Notes under the pieces: model-generated
Told to the model about the DNA's origin: nothing
Database searches by the model: none
What the model saw: only the letters and a program-made list of their open reading frames with translations
Shown: one piece after another, positions 33,737 through 41,182 of the stretch
How positions within the stretch are numbered: the stretch's first letter is position 1
How the letters are laid out: each line of letters opens with the position of its first letter
Made by a program: the position numbers and the translations under genes
Assembly (NCBI GenBank): GCA_003136595.1
Contig: PLEY01000187.1
Span: 27,758 to 68,939, forward strand
Reading direction: 5' to 3'
DNA length: 41,182 nucleotides
From: Burkholderiales bacterium
GTDB lineage: Bacteria; Pseudomonadota; Gammaproteobacteria; Burkholderiales; Burkholderiaceae_D

Positions 33737-34465
33737 TTAGCGCGCGAGGAGCCCGATCAGAAGTGGCGTCATGGCCGCCGTCAGAAGGCCGTTCAGACCC
33801 ATCGCGAGTCCGGCGAAAGCGCCCATCTCCTCGCTGACCTGGAAAGCGCGCGCGGTGCCGATGCCGTGGGCGGCACAGCCGAGCGCGAAGCCGCGGATCC
33901 AGTGGGCATCGATGCGCAGCAAGCCGACCAGCAGAGGACGCGCCATCATCGCACCGGATATGCCGGTCAGGATGACAAGGACTGCCGTGAGCGAGGGCAG
34001 CCCGCCGATCTTCTCGGAGATCCCCATGGCGATCGGCGTGGTCACCGACTTGGGCGCGAGCGAGAGGATCGTCAAGCGCGAGGCGCCTAGCAGATAGGCA
34101 CAGGCGACGCCTGAGCCGATCGCGGTCACCGCCCCCGCCGCAAGACCTGCGAGGAGCGGCAGGGCGAGCCGTCGCAAGCGCTCCCATTGGAGGTAGAGCG
34201 GCACGCCCAGGGCGACGGTCGCGGGTCCCAGCAGGAAGTGCACGAATTGCGCACCCGAGAAATAGGTCGAGTAGGGCGTATGGGTGAGCCAGAGAATCGC
34301 CACCAGGAGCGCCACGGCCATCGCTACCGGATTGGCGAGGGGGCTAAAACCGCTGCGCGCGTAGACGAGGTAGGCAAGCTGGTAGGCGAGCAGAGTGATG
34401 GTGAGGCCGAGGAGCGGCGTGGCCGCAAGATAGACCCAGATCTGGTTGAGCTGGGGTGTGATCAT
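33737..34465 (-). CDS. lrgB: LrgB/CidB-family membrane protein
   Basis: LSLAPKSVTTPIAMGISEKIGGLPSLTAVLVILTGISGAM and GCAAHGIGTARAFQVSEEMGAFAGLAMGLNG motifs. Confidence 0.92.
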   Translation of the reverse strand: MITPQLNQIWVYLAATPLLGLTITLLAYQLAYLVYARSGFSPLANPVAMAVALLVAILWLTHTPYSTYFSGAQFVHFLLGPATVALGVPLYLQWERLRRLALPLLAGLAAGAVTAIGSGVACAYLLGASRLTILSLAPKSVTTPIAMGISEKIGGLPSLTAVLVILTGISGAMMARPLLVGLLRIDAHWIRGFALGCAAHGIGTARAFQVSEEMGAFAGLAMGLNGLLTAAMTPLLIGLLAR

Positions 34466-34836
34466 TCTTCCCTCGCCCGCCGGGCTGCGCTGCGGCTCTC
34501 GATCCAAGCGTTGACCTTCTTGACCGTCAGGGCCGTCACCACCAGCGTGAGCGCCGTGCTGGTCAGGATCGCGACGACGATCGGCAGCCACTCGTCGCGG
34601 ACCCGGTCTGCGTAGAGCATGATACCCACCCCGGCCGGGACGAACAGTAAGGAGAGATGGCGCAACAGTTCCTGGGCGGTGCCCTTGAGCTCTTCAACTT
34701 CGCCCGGTCGGCTAAGGAGATAGGCGACCAAGAGCACCATCCCGAAAACCGGTCCGGGGATCGGGATGCCAAGGCCAAAGGAGATCGATTCGCCCAGCAG
34801 CTGGAAGACGAGCAGCGTGGTCAGGGCACGGATCAT
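34462..34836 (-). CDS. lrgA: LrgA/CidA-family membrane protein
   Basis: LLVFQLLGESISFGLGIPIPGPVFGMVLL..LLRHLSLLFVPAGVGIMLY; 4-bp overlaps with both glcF and lrgB. Confidence 0.93.
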   Translation of the reverse strand: MIRALTTLLVFQLLGESISFGLGIPIPGPVFGMVLLVAYLLSRPGEVEELKGTAQELLRHLSLLFVPAGVGIMLYADRVRDEWLPIVVAILTSTALTLVVTALTVKKVNAWIESRSAARRAREE

Positions 34837-36119
34837 GCGCGGTCTTGGAGGCTCGCGGCCCGGTCTGGCGGTGCGGCCGGGGCACTGGCAAGGTGTGCAT
34901 CCACGAGTTCGATCCAGTGCCCGATGGGCGTGGTGGTGCCGCTTTGCAGGTGCGTGAGGCATCCGATGTTGGCCGAGACGAAGCGTTCGGCGCCGGTGGC
35001 CTCGAGAGCCCGCAGCTTGTTGTCGCGCAGCTGCCGCGAAAGCTTCGGCTGCAGGACCGAATAGGTGCCTGCCGATCCGCAGCATAGATGGCTGTCCGCG
35101 CAGAGCCTGACCTCGATCCCGAGCGACTTCAAGAGATCCTCGACCACGCCTTGGATTTTCTGGCCGTGCTGCAGCGTGCAGGGGGGATGAAAGGCGACGC
35201 GCCCAGCCTGACTGCGGGCCTTGGACCCGAGCCCGGCGAGAGCCGGACCCTCGGCGGCGAGCACCTCGCAGAGATCGCGTGCGGCGCTCGCGACGCGCTG
35301 GGCGGCCTCTGCGTACCCGGGATCGTCGCGCAGCAGATTGCCATAGTCCTTGACCTGTACCGCGCAGCCCGAGGCATTGACGATCAGCGCTTCGGCGCCC
35401 GCGTCCAAAAGCGGGATCCAGGCGTCGATGTTGCGACGCATCTCGACCTTCGAGCCGGCCTCGTCCTCCAGGTGATGGCGCAACGCCCCGCAGCAGCCGC
35501 TCGACGGCGCCTCCAGCACCTCGATGCCGAGCGCGTCCAGGACCCGGGCGCTCGCCGCGTTGATGTTCGGTGCGAGCGCCGGCTGCACGCAGCCCGTAAG
35601 CAGGATCATCTTGCGCGCGTGCGTGCGCCGCGGTCGCACGCCACTGGCCTGGCGGGGGGGGATCTTGTCTTTCAGGGCTGCCGGCAGAAGAGGCCTGAAC
35701 AGGCGGCCTGCGGCGAGCGCGGGCCCGAACCAGGCCCGCCGCGTGAGGCCCTCGCGCAGGAGGTGGCGCAGGACCCGCTCGCGCCAGGGCCGCTGTGCGC
35801 CCACCTGGTGCTCGACGACCTGTCGGCCGATCTCGAGCAGCCGTCCATAGCGAACGCCGGACGGGCAAGTCGTCTCGCAGTTGCGACACGTCAGGCAGCG
35901 GTCGAGGTGCTGCTGCGTGCGGGTGGTGGCGCGGGTGCCCTCGAGGACCTGCTTTATCAGATAGATGCGTCCGCGCGGTCCGTCGAGCTCATCGCCCAGC
36001 AGCTGGTAGGTCGGGCAGGTCGCGGTGCAGAATCCGCAGTGCACACAGGCGCGCAGGATCGAATCGGCCTCGGCCCCCTCGGCGCTGTTGCGGATGAAAT
36101 CAGCCAGATGGGTTTCCAT
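34833..36119 (-). CDS. glcF: Glycolate oxidase iron-sulfur subunit
   Basis: Two 4Fe-4S motifs CVHCGFCTATCPTY and CLTCRNCETTCPSGVRYG; CCG/Fe-S C-terminal HLCCGSAGTYSVLQPKLS. Confidence 0.95.
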   Translation of the reverse strand: METHLADFIRNSAEGAEADSILRACVHCGFCTATCPTYQLLGDELDGPRGRIYLIKQVLEGTRATTRTQQHLDRCLTCRNCETTCPSGVRYGRLLEIGRQVVEHQVGAQRPWRERVLRHLLREGLTRRAWFGPALAAGRLFRPLLPAALKDKIPPRQASGVRPRRTHARKMILLTGCVQPALAPNINAASARVLDALGIEVLEAPSSGCCGALRHHLEDEAGSKVEMRRNIDAWIPLLDAGAEALIVNASGCAVQVKDYGNLLRDDPGYAEAAQRVASAARDLCEVLAAEGPALAGLGSKARSQAGRVAFHPPCTLQHGQKIQGVVEDLLKSLGIEVRLCADSHLCCGSAGTYSVLQPKLSRQLRDNKLRALEATGAERFVSANIGCLTHLQSGTTTPIGHWIELVDAHLASAPAAPPDRAASLQDRA

Positions 36120-36180
36120 GGGGGCTCAGGGTGCGCTCGGTGAGGAAAGGATGCTGCCTGGCATCGGCACCCGCAGGGAC

Positions 36181-37260
36181 TCAAGCCGCATCGACACGCC
36201 CCTGGTTGAAAATGCCCTGCGGATCGAAGGCCGCCTTCAGGCGGCCTTCGATGGCGGCGACGCTCGCGCTGCGGCGCGTGAAGACTCCGGATCTGGCCTT
36301 GTCTTCAGGGCTGGCCCGAAACAGGGTCGCATGCCCGCCCAGTTGCGCGCTGGCGGCGCGGATCACAGTGCCAGGCAGATCGCTCGTCAGCCAGCGCAGG
36401 GTGCCGCCCCATTCGAAGCACTGCGTCCCGGCGAGCTCGAGGGGAGGCCTGCCTGCAGGCAGGGTGATTCTCCAGAGCGGGCCGGGCGCGGCGAAGGCGG
36501 CAGCGCGCTGGTCGCGCACATCAGCCCAGAGGGCATCGGCCTGCGTCGGCGCGAGCACCTCGCCGCCCAGACTCGCGGCCGCTGCCCGCACCGGCGCCAG
36601 TGAGCCCGACAGGCGCACTGCGAGCGTACCCGCGCTCCATGCCGTGGCGCTGATCGGTAGCGGCCGCCCGGCCCACCCCGTGACACGCTCCAGAGCGGCA
36701 GCCTCTTCAAGCGCAAAGCAGTGTGTGGCCGAGGTCTGTGGCCGGGGTAGAACCTTCAGTGAGACCTCGAGGATCACCCCGAGGGTTCCCAGCGAGCCCG
36801 CCAGGGTCCGTGCGACATCAAAGCCCGCCACGTTCTTCATGACCTGTCCGCCAAAGCGCAGGACCTGTCCCCGGCCGTCGAGCAGCTGCGCCCCCAGGAC
36901 GAAATCGCGCAGGCCACCGCGCGCCTGGCGCGCCGGACCTGACAGGCCGCAGGCCACCACGCCGCCGAGCGTCGTGCCCCCGCTGAACTGGGGTGGCTCG
37001 AACGGCAGGAACTGGCCGGAGCTGGCGAGTCTCGCCTCGAGATCGGCCAGCAGCGTGCCGGCCCGGGCCGTCACCACCAGTTCGCTTGGGCTATAGGCCA
37101 GGATACCCGCGAGGCTGCGCGTATCCAGTATCTCGCCGCGTAACTCGCGGCCATAGAAGTCCTTGGTACCGCCGCCGCGGATGCGCAGCGCGCGTCGTGC
37201 CGCTGCGGCCTCACGGACCTGCTCGACCAGGAGGTCGACTCCTGCAAGGTTGCCCGTCAT
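36181..37260 (-). CDS. glcE: Glycolate oxidase FAD-binding subunit
   Basis: RGGGTKDFYGRELRGEILDTRSLAGILAYSPSELVVTARAGTLLADLEA; between glcD and glcF. Confidence 0.94.
   Translation of the reverse strand: MTGNLAGVDLLVEQVREAAAARRALRIRGGGTKDFYGRELRGEILDTRSLAGILAYSPSELVVTARAGTLLADLEARLASSGQFLPFEPPQFSGGTTLGGVVACGLSGPARQARGGLRDFVLGAQLLDGRGQVLRFGGQVMKNVAGFDVARTLAGSLGTLGVILEVSLKVLPRPQTSATHCFALEEAAALERVTGWAGRPLPISATAWSAGTLAVRLSGSLAPVRAAAASLGGEVLAPTQADALWADVRDQRAAAFAAPGPLWRITLPAGRPPLELAGTQCFEWGGTLRWLTSDLPGTVIRAASAQLGGHATLFRASPEDKARSGVFTRRSASVAAIEGRLKAAFDPQGIFNQGRVDAA
36225..36250. repeat. Perfect 11-bp inverted repeat with 4-nt loop inside the glcE 3' end
   Basis: CGAAGGCCGCC-TTCA-GGCGGCCTTCG. Confidence 0.8.
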
Positions 37261-37265
37261 CACCT

Positions 37266-38783
37266 TCAGAAGCGTTCCAGATCGGAGAAGGGCACGCGAC
37301 CGTGATGCACCTTCATGGCGCCGTATTCGGCGCAGCGATGCGGGGTCGGGATCAGCTTGTCGGGGTTCAAGAGGCCCGCGCGATCGAAACAGCGCTTCAG
37401 GCTGGCAAAGGCATCCAGCTCGGGCCGGCCGAACTGGACGCACATCTGGTTGATCTTCTCGATGCCCACGCCGTGCTCGCCGGTGATGGTGCCGCCCATC
37501 GCGATGCACAGCTCGAGGATCTCGGCGCCAAACGCGTCGGCCCGCTCGAGCTCGCCCGGCTGGTTGGCGTCAAAGAGGATGAGCGGGTGCAGATTGCCAT
37601 CGCCGGCATGAAACACGTTCATGCAGCGCAGTGCGTAGCGCTCTTCCATCAGGGCGATGGCGCGCAGCACCTCGCCGACCCGGCTGCGCGGGATCGTGCC
37701 GTCCATGCAATAGTAGTCCGGCGAGACGCGCCCGGCTGCCGGGAAGGCGTTCTTGCGTCCGGCCCAGAAGCGCAGACGCTCAGCCTCGTTCTCCGAGACC
37801 TGGCAGCGCGTCGCTCCGGCTGCCTTGAGCACGGCCTCGATGTGCGCGATCTCGTCTTCGACCTCTTCGGGCGTGCCATCGGACTCGGCGAGCAGGATCG
37901 CCTCGGCGTCCACATCGTAGCCCGCCTTGACGAAGGGTTCCACCGCACGGGTGGCGGCTTTGTCCATCATTTCGAGGCCTGCCGGGATGATGCCGGCTGC
38001 GATGATGCTGGCGACCGCGTTGCTCGCGGCCTCGACGTCATCGAACGAGGCCATGACGACGCGCGCGAGCACCGGTTTCGGGATCAGCTTGACCGTCACC
38101 TCGGTGACGACCAGCAGCATGCCCTCCGAGCCGATCACGAGCGAGAGCAGGTCAAGGCCCGGCGTATCGGGCGCCGCCGACCCCAGCTCGACGATCTCGC
38201 CCTCGCTGGTCACACCGCGTACCGCGAGGACGTTGTGGACGGTCAGTCCGTACTTCAGGCAGTGCACGCCGCCCGAGTTCTCGGCGACGTTGCCCCCGAT
38301 GGTGCAGGCGATCTGCGAGGATGGATCGGGTGCGTAGTACAGACCATGCTCCCGGGCGACATCTGAGATCGCCAGATTGCGCACCCCGGGTTGAACACGC
38401 GCCGTGCACGCCCTCGCATCGAGCTCGACGATCCGGTTCAGGCGCGCGAGGCTTAGCACCACGCCGCGCGCGTGCGGCATGGCACCGCCCGACAGACCGG
38501 TGCCCGCGCCGCGCGCCACCACCGGCAGCCTGTGCTCGTGGCAGATCCTAAGCGTAGCCACGACCTCGTCCTCGGTCTCAGGCAGGACGACGGCCAGAGG
38601 CAGCTCCCGGTACATGGTCAGGCCATCGCACTCGTAGGGCCGGGTGTCCTCCTCTGCAACGAGCACCGCGTGGGTGGGGAGACTCGCCTGCAGAGCGGCA
38701 AGGGCGCGCTCGAGGCTCAGGCGCTCAAGGTTCGGGGGGGTGTCCGCTGCGCGCTCGTGCGGAATCTCGTGTGGGGCGTTCAT
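37266..38783 (-). CDS. glcD: Glycolate oxidase subunit GlcD
   Basis: VVARGAGTGLSGGAMPHARGVVLSLARLNRIVELD; ITGEHGVGIEKINQMCVQF; clustered with glcE/glcF. Confidence 0.94.
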   Translation of the reverse strand: MNAPHEIPHERAADTPPNLERLSLERALAALQASLPTHAVLVAEEDTRPYECDGLTMYRELPLAVVLPETEDEVVATLRICHEHRLPVVARGAGTGLSGGAMPHARGVVLSLARLNRIVELDARACTARVQPGVRNLAISDVAREHGLYYAPDPSSQIACTIGGNVAENSGGVHCLKYGLTVHNVLAVRGVTSEGEIVELGSAAPDTPGLDLLSLVIGSEGMLLVVTEVTVKLIPKPVLARVVMASFDDVEAASNAVASIIAAGIIPAGLEMMDKAATRAVEPFVKAGYDVDAEAILLAESDGTPEEVEDEIAHIEAVLKAAGATRCQVSENEAERLRFWAGRKNAFPAAGRVSPDYYCMDGTIPRSRVGEVLRAIALMEERYALRCMNVFHAGDGNLHPLILFDANQPGELERADAFGAEILELCIAMGGTITGEHGVGIEKINQMCVQFGRPELDAFASLKRCFDRAGLLNPDKLIPTPHRCAEYGAMKVHHGRVPFSDLERF

Positions 38784-38921
38784 GGGAGGCAAGGTAGCAC
38801 GCGCTGCGCAAGCCGCAAAGCGCCAACCCTGAAAAACTCCTGGGACGAGAAGTTAAAGGCGCCGGGCAGCTCCGTGCCTATCGGGGTGATCTCGGGGTCG
38901 CTCGCGTGCGGCGCCCGCAGG

Positions 38922-40376
38922 CTAGTCGAGCGCCACGATCTTGCCCGGATTCAGCAGGTTCTTCGGATCGAAGGCCCGCTTTAGCGAGCGCATCAGGTCG
39001 AGCGCATCCTCACCATGCTCCTCCCTCAGGAAGTCCATCTTGTGCAGGCCCACGCCGTGCTCGCCGGTGCAGGTTCCGTCCATCTGGATGGCGCGCGAGA
39101 CCATGCGCTGGTTGATGGCCTCGGCTTCCTCGTGATCCTCGGGCCGCTCGGGATCGACGAGCAGCATCACATGGTAGTTGCCGTCGCCGACGTGTCCGAC
39201 GATCATCGAGGGCAGGCGCGAGGCATCAAGTTCCTCGGTGGTCGTGCGGATGCTCTCGGCCAGGCGGGAAATCGGCACGCACACGTCGGTGGTGATGGCG
39301 CGTGTGCCGGCTTTCATCTGCAGTCCGGCGAAATAGGCATTGTGGCGCGCCGTCCAGAGCTTCGTGCGGTCCTCGGGATTGGTGGCCCACTGGAAGTCCA
39401 TGCCCCCGAATTCCTGGGTGATGGCCTGGACCCCTTCGGCCTGCTCGCGTACGCCGGCCGGAGAGCCGTGGAATTCGAAGAGCAGCAAGGGGGTCTCGTG
39501 CAGGCCGAGCTTGCTGTGCGCGTTCAGGGCCTTCACGCATGCGGCGTCGAGAAACTCGACACGGGCGACCGGGATGCCCATCTGGATCGTGGCAATCACG
39601 CTCTCGACAGCCGCCTCGACGCTCGGAAAGTTGCAAACGGCCGCCGAGATCGCCTCCGGCTGCGGATAGAGCCGCACCGTGACCTCGGTGATGATGCCAA
39701 GCGTCCCCTCGCTGCCTACGAAGAGGCGCGTCAGATCGTAGCCCGCCGACGACTTGCGCGCCCGCCGCGCAGTCCTGACGACCTTGCCGGCGGCGGTGAC
39801 CACCGTGAGCGCGATCACGTTCTCACGCATCGTCCCATAGCGTACGGCGTTGGTGCCCGAGGCGCGGGTCGCGCTCATGCCGCCAAGGGAAGCGTCGGCA
39901 CCGGGGTCGATCGGAAAGAAGAGGCCCGTGTCCTTGATGGCCTGATTGAGTTGCTTGCGGGTGACGCCCGCCTCGACGGTTGCGGTCAGATCCTCCGGAT
40001 TGATCGCAAGGATGGCGCTCATCTGCGACACGTCCAGACTGATCCCTCCGGTCACGGCGAGCAGATGACCCTCGAGGGAGGAGCCCGATCCGTAGGCAAT
40101 GAGGGGTACCTCATAGGTGTCGCAGAGTTGCATGGTGGCGACCACGTCATCGGTGCTGCGGGCGAAGACGACCGCATCGGGGAGCATCGGCTGGTAGGCC
40201 GATTCGTCACGCCCGTGATGCTCGCGCACGGCAAGCTTGGTGGAGAAACGCTCGCCGAAGCGCTCTGCGAGGGCGGCGAGGAAGGCTTCCGGAAGCGGCC
40301 GCCTGAGGGCGACGGTGTCTGGTGCGGGATGGTTCACGGAGTGGTCTCCCCGGACCCGGGTTGGCGCCGGATCCAT
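38922..40376 (-). CDS. FAD-binding oxidase, D-lactate dehydrogenase/GlcD-type paralogue
   Basis: [68 protein letters not shown]. Confidence 0.9.
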   Translation of the reverse strand: MDPAPTRVRGDHSVNHPAPDTVALRRPLPEAFLAALAERFGERFSTKLAVREHHGRDESAYQPMLPDAVVFARSTDDVVATMQLCDTYEVPLIAYGSGSSLEGHLLAVTGGISLDVSQMSAILAINPEDLTATVEAGVTRKQLNQAIKDTGLFFPIDPGADASLGGMSATRASGTNAVRYGTMRENVIALTVVTAAGKVVRTARRARKSSAGYDLTRLFVGSEGTLGIITEVTVRLYPQPEAISAAVCNFPSVEAAVESVIATIQMGIPVARVEFLDAACVKALNAHSKLGLHETPLLLFEFHGSPAGVREQAEGVQAITQEFGGMDFQWATNPEDRTKLWTARHNAYFAGLQMKAGTRAITTDVCVPISRLAESIRTTTEELDASRLPSMIVGHVGDGNYHVMLLVDPERPEDHEEAEAINQRMVSRAIQMDGTCTGEHGVGLHKMDFLREEHGEDALDLMRSLKRAFDPKNLLNPGKIVALD

Positions 40377-40460
40377 CTGTTTTGGCTCTCTAGGCGCTCA
40401 GTGTAAAACGATTCGCCCCTCGACTGCGCGGGCCCTCAGGAAGCGGCAGCCCCGCGCCCC

Positions 40461-40495
40461 GGCCCGAGGGTCCGGAATGCGGGGACCCTCGGGCC
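40461..40495. repeat. Perfect 13-bp inverted repeat, 9-nt loop
   Basis: GGCCCGAGGGTCC / GGACCCTCGGGCC directly abutting the FNR-like box. Confidence 0.85.
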
Positions 40496-40509
40496 TTGAT
40501 CTGGGTCAA
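40496..40509 (+). promoter_or_regulatory. FNR/Anr-type binding site
   Basis: TTGAT-CTGG-GTCAA, near-consensus to TTGAT-N4-ATCAA; 57 nt upstream of the bchE-like ATG. Confidence 0.65.
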
Positions 40510-40566
40510 AACTGGCACAGCTCGCGCCAGATAGCCTTCCCTTCACCAGCCCAGCGGAGAAGCGGT

Positions 40567-40650
40567 ATGCGTATCTTGCTCGTGCACCCCAACCATCATT
40601 CGGGTGGGGCCGAAATCGCGGGAAACTGGCCGCCGGCATGGGTGGTGTGA
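40567..40650 (+). pseudogene. bchE: Truncated bchE-like 5' fragment (27 codons)
   Basis: [26 protein letters not shown] matches the BchE N-terminus as I recall it; reading stops at TGA formed at the IS boundary. Confidence 0.65.
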
Positions 40651-40955
40651 ATTTGCGGGCACATAGAGCCATTCGAGTTGCGGCCAGATGAGGCCACCTG
40701 ATTTGCGGCCAGATGAGGCCAGTGGAATGAGGTTGTAGCGGTCTTGGACTTTCTGATCGCGTTACCTTTCGGGATTTCCCCGGGGGAGCGCGATGGCATA
40801 CAGGAGGTTCGAGATGTTCGAAATAAGGCAGGTCATTCAGCGCCTGAGGCTTGGCGAATCCACCCGGCAGATCAGTCGATCCCGGCACCTGGGGCGAGCG
40901 ACGGTGGCATCGATTCACGCGGTGGCGCCACGCTTGGACCTGCGCCGGGAGCGGC
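40646..40955 (+). mobile_element. istA: IS21-family insertion sequence, truncated left end with istA 5' fragment
   Basis: IstA-like start at 40793: MAYRRFEMFEIRQVIQRLRLGESTRQISRSRHLGRATVASI; multiple terminal repeats upstream; reading frame lost after about 40927. Right boundary approximate. Confidence 0.75.
40653..40721. repeat. Three IS21-end repeats at exact 25-bp spacing
   Basis: TTGCGGGCACATAGAGCCA (40653), TTGCGGCCAGATGAGGCCA (40678), TTGCGGCCAGATGAGGCCA (40703). Confidence 0.85.
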
Positions 40956-40959
40956 ACCT

Positions 40960-41168
40960 TTCTCGCCTCTGGAGGGCAGCCGGTGCGGCTTGGCATCGCT
41001 GGCAGTCCCCTGTGCCGCGATCTCGTCGCCCAGGGTCCAGCCTGCGACTACTACGCGGCAGCCTTCGAGGTTCTCTTCAGGACGCTGGTCCATCCCAACG
41101 CACGGCTCAGAGAGACGCTATGCGAGGCCAGTGGGGCGCGTGGCTGCGTCTTCGAGATCAGCTGGTAG
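40960..41168 (+). pseudogene. bchJ: 3' fragment of a V4R-domain protein, probably bchJ
   Basis: In-frame GQPVRLGIAGSPLCRDLVAQGPACDYYAAAFEVLFRTLVHPNARLRETLCEASGARGCVFEISW* resembles a V4R/BchJ C-terminus; no N-terminal part present. Confidence 0.55.
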
Positions 41169-41182
41169 GGCCCTGGCCCTGG

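Noticed and set aside
32276-34090. 604-aa plus-strand ORF antisense to the PYROXD2-like gene and lrgB
   Set aside because: Antisense artefact; low-complexity His/Arg/Gln-rich translation without domain signature.
40793-41182. Intact IstA transposase running to the window end
   Set aside because: The open frame after about 40927 (PRLDLRRERHLSRLW...) does not look like IstA, and another frame carries the V4R/BchJ-like C-terminus.

Overview
The window looks like two different kinds of DNA. Positions 1 to about 7.4 kb hold a membrane-anchored winged-helix regulator of a type I associate with Acidobacteriota, an LctP-family lactate permease, and a convergent glycerol cluster (aquaporin glpF-like, glpD, glpK). 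From about 7.5 kb onward the gene content is high-GC and proteobacterial housekeeping: alaS, GNAT, NUDIX, tusA-like, valS, a LuxR/EpsA-like regulator, tag, holC, pepA, lptF/lptG, cbiX-like, cytochrome c', purB, GST, an FMN-binding glutamate-synthase-like protein, mnmA, NUDIX, a three-gene pntAA/pntAB/pntB, and a PYROXD2-like oxidoreductase. It then has a tight glcD-glcE-glcF-lrgA-lrgB cluster and a second GlcD/D-LDH-type flavoprotein. The most notable region is the right edge. A 5' stub resembling bchE (anaerobic Mg-protoporphyrin ester cyclase), preceded by an FNR-type box, is cut after 26 codons by the left end of an IS21-family element. That element is itself truncated and is followed by what looks like the 3' end of bchJ, which suggests a decayed photosynthesis gene cluster. 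Other notable items are the glycolate oxidase/LrgAB operon (a possible bacterial counterpart of plant PLGG1 glycolate transport), a candidate small RNA with tandem terminators, and a LuxR ORF that reads through the whole antisense strand of tag. No tRNA, rRNA or CRISPR array was recognised. All family calls come from reading the translations; no database search was run.
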